This document shows positions 9,077 through 18,776 of a stretch of DNA of 57,070 bases, piece by piece; positions within the stretch are counted from its first letter, which is position 1, and every line of letters begins with the position of its first letter. Below the pieces are notes generated by a model that saw only the letters and a list, made by a program, of their open reading frames with translations, made no database searches and was not told where the DNA came from. The stretch is from Myxococcaceae bacterium (lineage in GTDB: Bacteria > Myxococcota > Myxococcia > Myxococcales > Myxococcaceae): NCBI GenBank assembly GCA_025459425.1, contig JALOQF010000019.1:1-57070 (forward strand), written 5' to 3'. Made by a program: the position numbers and the translations under genes.

Positions 9077-9137
9077 CGGAGAGATCCTCTAACGCCGACG
9101 CGCCCGCAGCGAAACGGCTCGATGCGCAGGGCGTCCG

Positions 9138-11153
9138 TCAGTCCTCGACCCATCGCAGCGGCGCCAGCTCGGTGTGGTGAGCCCCGACCGACAACACCCT
9201 GGGGCCGACGCGCTGCCCGTCCGGCAGCACCACCTCGACCGGGTGCAGCCCCACGGAGACCTCGAGCTGGCGCGGGGCGAAGCCGACCGACTTGCCGTCG
9301 ACGAAGACCTCACCGCGAACGAAGCGCTGGCCTCCCACGGCGATGACCCCGAGTCGGGGTGGTTGACGAGGCTCCGATTTCACGGTCGGTGTCGCACGAA
9401 CGGGCGGTGGCTGCGGCGCGGCGCTCGCGACCAGCACCGGCCTCGTCACCACGGCACGGCGGTCGCCGTCGATGGGCTCGAAGGCGAGATCGTCGTCCAC
9501 GGGAACGGGTTCGGGCGGGCGACTGATGGCGAGCCCGAGGCCACCGAGGCCCGCGACGAGCGAAAGCACGCCCAGGACGGCGGGCCAGAGCCGGCGCCGG
9601 GGCGGCTTTGGTGGAGAGAACGCGCTGGAGCCTGCGGCAGCCGGAGCTGGAACCTCGGCGCGTTCGTGCTGAGGGCCGGTGCGCGCCAGGGGAGCACTCT
9701 GCGTATCTCTTCCGTACGCGGAACCGTTTCCCGTCGAAGCAGCGTTCGGCGCCGAAGCACCCTCTCCCGACACGGAGCCGTTCTCCGTCGAAGCACCGTT
9801 CTGCGCCGAAGCAGCCTCTGCCGACACGGTGCCGGGTTCCGTCGAAGCAGCGTTCGGCGCCGACGCACCTTCTCCCGACACGGAGCCGTTCTCCGTCGAA
9901 GCACCGTTCTGCACCGAAGCAGCCTTTGCCGACACGGTGCCGGGTTCCGGCGAAGCTGCGTTCTGTGCCGAAGCACCCTTTCCCGACGCGGAGTCGGGTT
10001 CCGTCGAAGCACCGCTCTGCGCCGAAGCAGCTTCTCCCAACGCAGCGCCGCGCTCCGTCGAAGCACCGTTCTGTGCCGAAGCACCCTTTCCCGACGCGGA
10101 GTCGGGTTCCGTCGAAGCACCGCTCTGCGCCGAAGCAGCGTCTCCCAACGCAGCGCCGCGCTCCGTCGACGCATTGTTCGACGCCGAAGCCTTCTCCGTC
10201 ACCGACGGGCCCTCGACCGGCGTCGCCACCACCACGCGGGCCGGGAGCACCGCTTCGACCAGTGAGGCGATCGCCGCTTCCACGCCGAAGCCTGGCGCGA
10301 GGCGTTCTCCAGTCACCTCACACGCCTCGGCGAAGGCCACCGCGGTCGGGAACCGGGCGTGACGGTCACGCTCGACGGCACGGGCGATGAGCGCCCGCAC
10401 CGGCTCCGGCAACTCGCGCGACACCGGCAGCGGCACGCCGGCCAACAGATCCACCAGCGCGTTCTCGTCGGCGAGCGGGCTCCGGCCAGTGCACAGCGCG
10501 TGCAGCGTACAGCCGAGCGAGAAGACGTCGGCGCGGGCGTCGACGTCACCCTTCGTCGCCTGCTCCGGCGCCATGTAGCTGGGCTTGCCGCGGCTGGCGC
10601 CGGCCAGCGTGCGCTCGGTGCGGTGCTTCCATCGCGCGATGCCGAAGTCCGACAGCTTCACCTCACCGCGACGCGAGAGGAGGACGTTCTGCGGGCTCAC
10701 GTCGCGGTGCACGACGTTGAGCGGTGCGCCCAGCTCGTCGACCGCCGTGTGCGCCGCGTGCAGGGCCCGTCCGACGCGCGCGGTGATGGCGAGGGCCAAC
10801 GGGAGCGACACTTCGCCCAGCCGGCCCGCGTCCACGCCCTCGACGAGCTCCATCACCTGAAACGCGACGCCCCCATCGACGCCGAAGTCGACCACCGCCA
10901 CCACGCCCGGGTGGTGCAGGGCGCTCGACACGCGCGCTTCGTCGACGAAGAGGCCGGCGAGGCGCTCGTCACCGGCGTGCTCCAGCGCCACGCGCTTGAT
11001 CGCCACCCGGCGCCGGAAGCCGGCCTCGCCGTGCGCGACGGCTTCCCAGACCTCGGCCATGCCGCCACGTCCGAGCAGCCGCACCAGCTCGTATTTCCCG
11101 GCGAGCCGCGTCACGGCCTCCACGATGGCAGACCTGCTCGACGTTCGCTCCAT
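9138..11153 (-). CDS. membrane Ser/Thr protein kinase with repeat linker and PEGA domain
   Basis: A 671-aa Hanks-type kinase. The kinase domain (about 20-285) shows the Gly loop GRGGMAEV (29-36), the ATP lysine in VAIKR (Lys53), the catalytic loop HRDVSPQN (149-156) and DFG (169-171). H-R-D-V-S-P-Q-N is the form usual in myxobacterial kinases. Residues 328-471 are eight 18-residue repeats rich in Ala, Ser, Gly and Glu. One transmembrane helix (about 522-543) and a C-terminal PEGA domain (about 600-668) follow, so the predicted order is cytoplasmic kinase, disordered repeat linker, membrane, extracytoplasmic sensor. The start is 31 bases from the divergent esterase gene. Targets are unknown; FHA proteins in the window are plausible readers. 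Confidence 0.92.
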   Translation of the reverse strand: MERTSSRSAIVEAVTRLAGKYELVRLLGRGGMAEVWEAVAHGEAGFRRRVAIKRVALEHAGDERLAGLFVDEARVSSALHHPGVVAVVDFGVDGGVAFQVMELVEGVDAGRLGEVSLPLALAITARVGRALHAAHTAVDELGAPLNVVHRDVSPQNVLLSRRGEVKLSDFGIARWKHRTERTLAGASRGKPSYMAPEQATKGDVDARADVFSLGCTLHALCTGRSPLADENALVDLLAGVPLPVSRELPEPVRALIARAVERDRHARFPTAVAFAEACEVTGERLAPGFGVEAAIASLVEAVLPARVVVATPVEGPSVTEKASASNNASTERGAALGDAASAQSGASTEPDSASGKGASAQNGASTERGAALGEAASAQSGASTEPDSASGKGASAQNAASPEPGTVSAKAASVQNGASTENGSVSGEGASAPNAASTEPGTVSAEAASAQNGASTENGSVSGEGASAPNAASTGNGSAYGRDTQSAPLARTGPQHERAEVPAPAAAGSSAFSPPKPPRRRLWPAVLGVLSLVAGLGGLGLAISRPPEPVPVDDDLAFEPIDGDRRAVVTRPVLVASAAPQPPPVRATPTVKSEPRQPPRLGVIAVGGQRFVRGEVFVDGKSVGFAPRQLEVSVGLHPVEVVLPDGQRVGPRVLSVGAHHTELAPLRWVED
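9741..10172 (-). repeat. eight tandem 54-bp coding repeats in the kinase linker
   Basis: Eight consecutive in-frame 54-bp units encode variants of ASTE(P/R/N)(D/G)(S/A/T) followed by (A/G)AS(A/V)(Q/P)(N/S)(A/G). Units fall into sub-types that recur alternately (for example ASTERGAALG and ASTEPDSASG), which suggests duplication of larger blocks. A partial ninth copy follows on the membrane side. Copy number may vary between strains. Confidence 0.88.
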
Positions 11154-11184
11154 TCCATCGCTTCCGTGCCACGCTCCGCCCCCG

Positions 11185-12183
11185 ATGCGACTGTGCGTGA
11201 ACTACCCGGTGCGACGCGGCAGGCTCGTGCTTCGAACGGCGCACGACTGGGACCGCGACGTCCTGCCGGTCCACCAGACCGAGACGCAGGCCTGGTTCGA
11301 CGTCGAGGTGCCGGCGCCCTGCCTCGAGCTCAAGCCGGCCGTGCGCGAGGGCGCCGAGGTGCACTGGGCTCGCGGCCCCAACTACGTGCTGACGCCCTGG
11401 GAGCGCGACCGTGGCCTGTGGCCCTACTTCTTCGACCCACCACACGGGCGCGTCAGCGACGTGCTCCAGGTGCAGCATGACGGCGTGACGCGGGCGGTGC
11501 GCGTGTACCACCCGCCCGGCTACGACGAGAACCCGCTGCGGGCCTTCCCGGTGCTCTACATGCAGGACGGGAAGAACCTCTTCTTCCCCGAAGAGGCCTT
11601 CGCCGGCAGCGAGTGGCGCGTCGACGAGACGATGGACCGGCTCGACCAGATGAACGCCATTCGCAAGTGCGTGGTGGTGGGCATCTCGCCGGGCGACCGC
11701 ATGCGCGACTACACGAGGCCCGGCTACGACGCCTACGGGCGCTTCGTCGTCGACCGCCTCAAGCCGCTCGTCGACGCGAACCTGCGCACGCGGCCACAGC
11801 GCGAGGCGACGGTGGTGATGGGCTCATCGCTGGGCGGCGTGGCCGCCATGCACCTCGGGTGGCAGTGGCCCCACGTCTTCGGCCGTGTCGCCGCGCTGTC
11901 GGCCACCTTCGGCCACTTCGACGATCTGTTCGAGCGCATCGCGCGCGACGACAAGCGCGACCTGCTCGTCTACCTCGACAGCGGCTGGCCGAAGGACAAC
12001 TACGAGGCCACCAACGCCATGCGCGACCTGCTGGTGCACCGGGGCTTCCGGCTGGGCGTCGATCTGCTCCAGTGGAGCTTCCCCGAGGGGCGCCACGGCG
12101 AAGACTCGTGGGCGGCGCGCATTCACCTGCCGTTCCAGTTCTTCTTCGGGCGCGCGTGGCTCGCCCAACGCGGCGACGTGTGA
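11185..12183 (+). CDS. alpha/beta-hydrolase, esterase D / enterochelin-esterase-like
   Basis: A 332-aa protein. Its N-terminal third is a beta-sandwich-like region with an RDRGLWPYFFDP stretch. The C-terminal part is an alpha/beta hydrolase with VLYMQDGKN at the oxyanion strand, the nucleophile elbow GSSLGG (about 214-219), and a late Asp and His (LDSGWPKD, GRHGEDSW) positioned to complete the triad. This is the layout of the putative esterase family PF00756 (Fes, esterase D). ATG 11185 is preferred because the frame upstream reads as the antisense of the kinase. No signal peptide is visible, so it is probably cytoplasmic. The ester substrate is unknown. It is 13 bases upstream of the PEGA protein gene and likely co-transcribed with it. 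Confidence 0.85.
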   Translation: MRLCVNYPVRRGRLVLRTAHDWDRDVLPVHQTETQAWFDVEVPAPCLELKPAVREGAEVHWARGPNYVLTPWERDRGLWPYFFDPPHGRVSDVLQVQHDGVTRAVRVYHPPGYDENPLRAFPVLYMQDGKNLFFPEEAFAGSEWRVDETMDRLDQMNAIRKCVVVGISPGDRMRDYTRPGYDAYGRFVVDRLKPLVDANLRTRPQREATVVMGSSLGGVAAMHLGWQWPHVFGRVAALSATFGHFDDLFERIARDDKRDLLVYLDSGWPKDNYEATNAMRDLLVHRGFRLGVDLLQWSFPEGRHGEDSWAARIHLPFQFFFGRAWLAQRGDV

Positions 12184-12196
12184 CAAAGGCGGCCCC

Positions 12197-13255
12197 ATGC
12201 TGGCCCTGCTCGTCGCCCTCACGCTGACGGCCGACACGCCGTCGGTGGCCGTGGTCTCGCCGGGCGCGCCGTCGCTCGCCGCGAAGGCCCTCGAGACCGG
12301 CGGGCTGCCACTCGTCTTGACGAGCCCCTCGCTCCCGCCGGCCGGGCCGCTTTCGACGCCGGCGCCCGACTCCCTCGTCTCCACGGCGCGCGCCGCGTGG
12401 GTGCAGGCCGACTTCCAGCGCTGCCTCGCCTCGCTGGCCGATGACGCCCTGGTGAGCCGTGCCCTCGAACAGCGCGATCTCACCCTCGCGGCCCGAACGC
12501 TGGTGTGGCGGGTCGCGTGCCGCCTCGGCGCACGACAAGAGGGCGGCGCCCGGCGCGACGCCGAGTGGCTCGCCGCGCTGAGGCTCCCGCTGCCGCCCGA
12601 CGTCGGCGCGATGACGCCAGAGGTCGAGACGCTGCTCACCGCCGCGGCGCGCACCATCGACGCCGAGCCGCTGGTGCCGCTGGTCGTGCAGAGCCCCATC
12701 GCCGGGGCGGCCGTGGCCTTCGACGGGCGGCCCGGCGCGTGCATCGTGCCGTGCCGCATGGAGCTTCGCCGGGGCGTTCACGTCGTCGAGGTGTCGGCCG
12801 ACGGCTACAGCCCGCGCACGGCGGTGGTGTCGGTGGCAGCGCCGGGCGCCGAGACGTCGCTCGCGCTCGAGGTGGCCGAGCCAGCCCTCGCCATGGCCCA
12901 GTGGGCCGCGCGGCAGGCGGCTGGCGACGAGGTCGACTCGGGGCGCTCGGCGCGGCTGTTGTCGACGGCCCTGCGCGCGCCCCGCCTGCTGGTGCTGACG
13001 ACGGGTGACGGAGGCCTCGTCCGCGGCGCGCTGGCCATCGATGGCGTCGTGCTGGCACGCGGCGAGCGTGACGACGTGCCTGCGCTGGTGAAGGACCTGT
13101 TGGTGCGCGGCAAGGTGTTCGAGCCCTCGGTGCCGCTGTGGAAGCGCTGGCCCTTCTGGCTCGCGGTGGGGGCTGCCGTCGTCGCGACCGGCGTCACCAC
13201 CGGCGTCGTGCTCGCGAACCGGCCCGTCACCACCCGCGTGGAGCTGAACCCATGA
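12197..13255 (+). CDS. PEGA-domain membrane protein
   Basis: A 352-aa protein with a short hydrophobic N-terminus (MLALLVALTLTADTPS), probably a signal peptide. A helical region of TPR-like character (about 60-140) leads to a PEGA-like beta domain (about 160-215) containing SPIAGAAVAFDGRPG and ADGYSPRTAVV. A C-terminal transmembrane helix (FWLAVGAAVVATGVTTGVVL) precedes a short tail. PEGA domains are extracytoplasmic and often found in myxobacterial kinases and surface proteins. The stop overlaps the next start (ATGA), which indicates coupling. The role is unknown; it is probably an envelope protein tethered at its C-terminus. Confidence 0.78.
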   Translation: MLALLVALTLTADTPSVAVVSPGAPSLAAKALETGGLPLVLTSPSLPPAGPLSTPAPDSLVSTARAAWVQADFQRCLASLADDALVSRALEQRDLTLAARTLVWRVACRLGARQEGGARRDAEWLAALRLPLPPDVGAMTPEVETLLTAAARTIDAEPLVPLVVQSPIAGAAVAFDGRPGACIVPCRMELRRGVHVVEVSADGYSPRTAVVSVAAPGAETSLALEVAEPALAMAQWAARQAAGDEVDSGRSARLLSTALRAPRLLVLTTGDGGLVRGALAIDGVVLARGERDDVPALVKDLLVRGKVFEPSVPLWKRWPFWLAVGAAVVATGVTTGVVLANRPVTTRVELNP

Positions 13256-13989
13256 GAGGCCCCGGCGCGGTGGACTCCGCCGGCGCTCCGGCTGGTCGAA
13301 CAGCCCGTCTCCCGGATCGCGCGCTCCCACCCGCGCGCAGAACGCCGTGGGCGAGCGCGGTGTTGGTGGTGCTGGCGGCGTGCACGGTGCAGCGCGAGGT
13401 GTCACTCACCTTCGGCACCGAGGGCGAGGGCCTCGACGGCTTCATGTGCCGCGACCCGCAGGGCCAGTTCCTCCTCGACCGTGCGCGCGACGGTGACGGC
13501 GGCGTGCGGCCTGGCGCGCTCGTGTTCGACTTCGTGCGCCTCGGCGGCGTGCCCGGCTGCCGCACCGGCCAGCTCGTGAAGTGGTGCTCGACGCGCGAGT
13601 GCAAGCCGCTGCGGCAGGCGCGCGCGTGCGTGCCGGGGGTGACGCTCCCGACGGTGACGCCGATGATGAAGCGGGAAGACCTCCGCGCCGCGGTGCTCTC
13701 GGCCCTCAAGCAGGTCCGCAGCACCGGGGTGCTCGACGACGCGCCCGACGAGTTCGTCATCGTTCGGGCCGTGGGCACGTTGCAGTCGTGTGAGGCGCTC
13801 ACGGCGAAGCCGGAAGACGTCGAGCTCCCCGGGTTCGACAAGGCCGAGCTGCTCGGCTGCGCCTACTCGTGCCCGGTGCTGCTCGATCGGGTCGATCAGG
13901 ACGTGTACCTGGGCTTCGAGACGCTCACGGTGCAGTGCGAGCAGGGCGTGCGCATCTGCAGCGACGGGCAGCTCCAGTGGCAGCCTTGA
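13252..13989 (+). CDS. lipoprotein of unknown function
   Basis: A 245-aa protein whose ATG lies within the stop of the PEGA gene. The n-region is unusually long (about 33 residues) before the hydrophobic segment ASAVLVVLAACT with an LAAC lipobox, so a later start is possible. The mature part has at least ten cysteines in scattered short motifs (GFMCRD, VPGCRTG, KWCSTRECKPL, CAYSCPV, EQGVRICSD), suggesting a disulphide-bonded periplasmic or surface protein. I do not recognise a family. It ends three bases from the convergent FHA activator gene. Coupling with the PEGA protein suggests a shared envelope role. Confidence 0.72.
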   Translation: MRGPGAVDSAGAPAGRTARLPDRALPPARRTPWASAVLVVLAACTVQREVSLTFGTEGEGLDGFMCRDPQGQFLLDRARDGDGGVRPGALVFDFVRLGGVPGCRTGQLVKWCSTRECKPLRQARACVPGVTLPTVTPMMKREDLRAAVLSALKQVRSTGVLDDAPDEFVIVRAVGTLQSCEALTAKPEDVELPGFDKAELLGCAYSCPVLLDRVDQDVYLGFETLTVQCEQGVRICSDGQLQWQP

Positions 13990-13992
13990 ACG

Positions 13993-15285
<1,293 letters not shown>

Positions 15286-15340
15286 GAGGCGCACTGTACG
15301 CCGCCCCTCCGTTGGGGCGACGCCCGTTGTGGGGCGCGAC

Positions 15341-15360
15341 CTGTCGGCTGGACCCGACAG
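15341..15360. promoter_or_regulatory. palindromic activator site 1
   Basis: The 20-bp inverted repeat CTGTCGG-N6-CCGACAG lies about 50-70 bp upstream of the -24/-12 promoter, the usual place for an enhancer. The core TGTCGG-N6-CCGACA recurs in the next site, 20 bp further on, so both would face the same side of the helix. The binder is inferred to be the divergent FHA activator. Confidence 0.68.
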
Positions 15361-15361
15361 G

Positions 15362-15379
15362 TGTCGGTTCGAGCCGACA
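15362..15379. promoter_or_regulatory. palindromic activator site 2
   Basis: A second TGTCGG-N6-CCGACA palindrome starts two bases after the first. The centre-to-centre distance is 20 bp, close to two helical turns, as expected for cooperative binding of activator dimers. Confidence 0.68.
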
Positions 15380-15410
15380 ACGGGCCGCCCGCCCCCCGAG
15401 GAGTCCCGGC

Positions 15411-15425
15411 TGGAACGCGCCTTGC
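15411..15425 (+). promoter_or_regulatory. sigma-54 (-24/-12) promoter
   Basis: TGGAACGCGCCTTGC has the GG and GC dinucleotides separated by exactly 10 bases, as RpoN promoters require, and keeps TGG and TTGC of the consensus. Transcription should start near 15437, about 40 bp before the ATG at 15477. The adjacent divergent sigma-54 activator strongly supports the call. Confidence 0.75.
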
Positions 15426-15476
15426 GATGCGCCCGGCGGACTCACGCGTCTCCTCCTCACGAAAGGGAACTCCTCC

Positions 15477-18128
15477 ATGCGTCGTCTCCTCGTTGCACTC
15501 GTGGCCGCGGCCTCGTTCGCGTGCCCGCCCATGACTCCAGAACCTGACGCCGGGTCGACCGGCGGTGGCGCGAGCGCAGGTGGCTCGGCCGGAGGGTCGG
15601 CCGGTGGCGCCGCGGGTGGCTCGGCCGGTGGCAGCGCTGGCGGTGACGCAGGCGGCATGGCTGGAGGCGCTGCGGGTGGCTCAGCCGGTGGCGCTGCGGG
15701 TGGCTCTGCTGGCGGCAGCGCGGGTGGTTCCGCTGGAGGCTCGGCCGGTGGCAGCGCGGGCGGCTCGGCGGGTGGCGTCGCCGGGCCCGTGCTCCGGCGC
15801 AGCAACCGCTCGACGACGGTGCAGGTGACGGGCGACGACGCCCTCGTCGCGATGGTGAACCCCGAGGTGGGCACGGTGAGCTTCTTCAACGCCGCGACGA
15901 AGTCGAAGAGCGGCTCGGCGTCGTTCGGCGCCACCAGCCAGCCCGAGGGCGTGGCGATTCACCCCAACGACACCACGGCCTTCGTCCTGCTTCGCCGGGC
16001 CCAGCGGCTCGCGAAGGTGACGGCCATCAACACCACCTCACCGCAGGTCGACGCGACCCGCGCCACCACCGGGAGCGAGCCGACCGGCGTCGCCCTGTCT
16101 CCCACCGGCGCGACGGCAGTGGTGGCCAACCACGGCGACCGCTCCGTCACCTTCATCGACACCGCGACGATGTCCGTCATCGGCACGACGCCGCTCGCGG
16201 CAGCCCCGCGCGCCGTGGCCATCACCAACGACGGTGACGCGGACGACGCCGACGAGCGCATCTTCGTCACGCTCTTCTTCGGTGACGCGGTGGCGGAGGC
16301 CTCGGACACGGGCCGCATCGGCAAGGTGGTCGAGCTCAGCGCCAGCACCCGGGCTGTGGTGCGCACCATCGACCTCATGCCCTTCTCCGACACGGGCTTC
16401 TCCACCACCGCGCTCGGCGACGGCGGCTTCGCGCTGCCGCACGTGGCCTGCTCGCCCAACCAGCTCTTCGGCATCACCATCAACGGGACGAAGGCCTACG
16501 TGCCGAGCGTGTGCGCTTCTCCGCAGGGGCCGGTGAACAAGTTCACCAACCTCTTCGCGGCGGTGTCCGTCATCGATCTCGCCACCAACCAGGAAGACCG
16601 CGGCCCAACCGGTAGCGCCGTCATTTCGAAGCTCGCGCAGGAGCAGGGCGGCCCCACCTCGAGCCTGTTGGGCGTACCCGTCGCCATCGCCTTCGTCGAC
16701 GGCACCAACATCGGGTACCTGCTGTCGCAGGCGGCCGACGTGGTGCAGCGGCTCCACTACAACCCGACCCTCGCCCGCGGCCCCATCGCGCTCGGCCGTG
16801 ACGCCAGCTTCGAGCAGATCTCGCTCCGGGGCGCGGGCGGCACCAAGGTGCCGTCGGGCGTCGTGACCGGCCACGCCAACGGGACGCTCTACGTGAACAA
16901 CCAGGCCGACCGGTCGCTCACCCTGGTGAACCTCGCGAACCAGGCGGTCGACCCGATGGGCGACGGACTTGCCTCGGAGCCGAAGCCCACCACCGGCACG
17001 CCCGAGTTCCGCGTGCTGCAGGGCTTCAAGTTCTTCTTCACCGGCACGGGGCGCTGGTCGGACCGCGGCGTCAACTCGTGCGGCAGCTGCCACCCCGATG
17101 GCCTCACCGACAACCTGACGTGGATCTTCGCGGCCGGGCCGCGGCAGTCGACGGCGCTCGACGGCATGTACGGCAAGCGCACGCCGGGCGATCAGCGCGT
17201 CCTCAACTGGACGGGCATCTTCGACGAGATGCACGACTTCGAGCTCAACACCCGCGGCACCGCCGGCGGCAAGGGCGCCATCACCGAGGGCACCGCGCCC
17301 AACGACACGCCCTTCAACCTCACCACTGGCGTGCAGCTGCCCGGCTTCAACTCGATCACCCGCAACGACTTCCTCTCGGGCTCGACCCGGGCCGTGGTGG
17401 CCACGCGCGCGGCGCTGCGCGACTGGGACGAGATCGACGACTACGCGAAGACGATTCGGAGCAACCGCGCGCCCACCTCGGTCGACGCGGGCGCCGTGCT
17501 CCGCGGGAGCGGCATCTTCCAGGCGAACAACTGCCACTATTGCCACGGCGGCCAGAAGTGGACGGCGAGCCAGCTCCCGTACACGCCCTCGCCCGACAAG
17601 AACGGCTCGCTCCCCGGCGTGACGGGCGGCCCCGACGCCGGCACCGGCCTGCGCACGCAGCCGCTCGACGCGGGCACCGGCTTCGCGGGGCGCAACACCG
17701 ACGCGCTCAAGGTCGACATCGAGCGCGGCCTCGCCCTGGGTGACGGCGGCGTCGTGAACGTCGGCCCGGAGCGCGTCACCTGCGTGCTGCGTGACGTCGG
17801 CACCTTCGTGCTGGCCGACCCCATCGAGCGCAAGGCCGATGGCTCGCCGGCCCAGGGCTTCAAGGGCTTCAACCCGCCGGCGCTCACGTCGGTGGCCACT
17901 GGAGCGCCCTTCCTCCACCACGGCAAGGCGCGCACGCTCGCCGAGCTCTTCACCCCGCCGTACGCGAACCACTACCAGGCGGGCTCGGCCAACTTCCTCG
18001 CCAACGGCGGCACCACGCCGATGGAGCAGCAGCAGATCGCCGACCTCATCGCGTTCCTCGAGTCCATCGACGAGTCGACGCCGCCGTTCACCATTCCGCC
18101 CAACCAGAACCTCTGCGTGGGGTACTGA
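15477..18128 (+). CDS. di-haem beta-propeller lipoprotein (cytochrome c peroxidase/MauG-like)
   Basis: An 883-aa exported protein. The ATG has an AAGGGA ribosome site eight bases upstream. The N-terminus is a signal with a probable lipobox (ASFAC, Cys16) followed by a long GGSAGG-type spacer (to about residue 100). Residues of about 110-500 read as YVTN-type propeller blades (VALSPTGATAVVANHGDRSVTFID). The C-terminal part has two c-type haem motifs, CGSCH (535-539) and CHYCH (686-690), with later Met and His residues that could be axial ligands, as in di-haem peroxidase/MauG-like proteins. It is probably an outer-surface redox protein. Expression is predicted to depend on RpoN. Confidence 0.85.
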   Translation: MRRLLVALVAAASFACPPMTPEPDAGSTGGGASAGGSAGGSAGGAAGGSAGGSAGGDAGGMAGGAAGGSAGGAAGGSAGGSAGGSAGGSAGGSAGGSAGGVAGPVLRRSNRSTTVQVTGDDALVAMVNPEVGTVSFFNAATKSKSGSASFGATSQPEGVAIHPNDTTAFVLLRRAQRLAKVTAINTTSPQVDATRATTGSEPTGVALSPTGATAVVANHGDRSVTFIDTATMSVIGTTPLAAAPRAVAITNDGDADDADERIFVTLFFGDAVAEASDTGRIGKVVELSASTRAVVRTIDLMPFSDTGFSTTALGDGGFALPHVACSPNQLFGITINGTKAYVPSVCASPQGPVNKFTNLFAAVSVIDLATNQEDRGPTGSAVISKLAQEQGGPTSSLLGVPVAIAFVDGTNIGYLLSQAADVVQRLHYNPTLARGPIALGRDASFEQISLRGAGGTKVPSGVVTGHANGTLYVNNQADRSLTLVNLANQAVDPMGDGLASEPKPTTGTPEFRVLQGFKFFFTGTGRWSDRGVNSCGSCHPDGLTDNLTWIFAAGPRQSTALDGMYGKRTPGDQRVLNWTGIFDEMHDFELNTRGTAGGKGAITEGTAPNDTPFNLTTGVQLPGFNSITRNDFLSGSTRAVVATRAALRDWDEIDDYAKTIRSNRAPTSVDAGAVLRGSGIFQANNCHYCHGGQKWTASQLPYTPSPDKNGSLPGVTGGPDAGTGLRTQPLDAGTGFAGRNTDALKVDIERGLALGDGGVVNVGPERVTCVLRDVGTFVLADPIERKADGSPAQGFKGFNPPALTSVATGAPFLHHGKARTLAELFTPPYANHYQAGSANFLANGGTTPMEQQQIADLIAFLESIDESTPPFTIPPNQNLCVGY
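15558..15780 (+). repeat. GGSAGG-encoding low-complexity repeat
   Basis: About 220 bp of imperfect 12-18-bp repeats encode Gly-Gly-Ser/Ala-Ala-Gly-Gly units directly after the lipobox of the di-haem lipoprotein. The likely role is a flexible tether between the membrane lipid and the folded domain. Similar stretches occur in the genes at 5210 and 29120. Confidence 0.8.
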
Positions 18129-18195
18129 GGCCCAGGCCCTCGCCGAAAACTGCCCCGGGCCTTGCTTCTGGGGCACAGTGCGATACGCGACGCCG

Positions 18196-18224
18196 CCGCC
18201 CGTCCGGGAATTCCTGACGGGCGG
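18196..18224 (+). terminator. GC-rich hairpin in the 18.13-18.25 kb gap
   Basis: The inverted repeat CCGCCCGTC / GACGGGCGG (9-bp stem, 11-base loop) lies 68 bases after the di-haem gene stop and 10 bases before the GGAGG ribosome site of the next gene. Only a short TTT follows. It may act as a weak terminator or as a leader structure affecting the downstream gene. Confidence 0.45.
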
Positions 18225-18245
18225 TGGTCGTTTGGAGGCCTTGTG

Positions 18246-18725
18246 ATGCGTTCGACGCTGCTCCTCGTAGGTGTGCTCTCGCTCGTCGGTTGCGCCCGGA
18301 AGATCCCCGGCACCGAGATCGACGACACCTCCGATTCCCGCGCCATTCTCGACGTGATGACGGCGTACCGCTCGGCCGTCGAGCAGCGCAACGCGCAGGC
18401 CATCATCAACCTCGCCGACCCGAACTTCCGCGACGACGGCGGCAGCTCGAACCCCGACGACGACCTCGACTACACGACGCTCTACACCTCGCTGGCGAAC
18501 CGCTTTCAGCGCATCGAGGACGTGCGCCTCGACATGAACGTGCGGCGCATGGAGTTCGACGACGACACCAAGGCGGCCCGCGTCACCTACACGTACACGC
18601 TGAGCTTCAAGATGCCGACGCTGTCGACCCGCACCCAGACCGACACCGACATCAAGCAGATGGTGCTCAAGCGCAGCCCCGATGGCGAGGGCAAGGCCCG
18701 CTGGCGCATCGTCTCGGGCATCTGA
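18246..18725 (+). CDS. NTF2-like lipoprotein
   Basis: A 159-aa lipoprotein with signal MRSTLLLVGVLSLVGC and a GGAGG ribosome site seven bases before the ATG. The mature part starts with a helix (AILDVMTAYRSAVEQRNAQAIINLADPNF) and continues with curved strands ending KARWRIVSGI. This is the pattern of SnoaL/NTF2-like cone folds, which often act as small binding domains rather than enzymes. No catalytic set is obvious. It sits between the di-haem lipoprotein and the GST gene. A second, unrelated-looking NTF2-like lipoprotein lies at 21106. Confidence 0.8.
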   Translation: MRSTLLLVGVLSLVGCARKIPGTEIDDTSDSRAILDVMTAYRSAVEQRNAQAIINLADPNFRDDGGSSNPDDDLDYTTLYTSLANRFQRIEDVRLDMNVRRMEFDDDTKAARVTYTYTLSFKMPTLSTRTQTDTDIKQMVLKRSPDGEGKARWRIVSGI

Positions 18726-18776
18726 CGGCCACTTTCACTCGTCGGTGCTGGGCGGGCGTGGTGAGGTCCCCCGCCC

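Noticed and set aside
9741-10172. Regular 54-bp repeats as a possible CRISPR or non-coding satellite
   Set aside because: Length is a multiple of three, the kinase frame stays open throughout, and there are no unique spacers.
15555-15785. Short repeats resembling a CRISPR-like array
   Set aside because: The units are in-frame Gly/Ser/Ala codons without spacers; this is a coding stalk.
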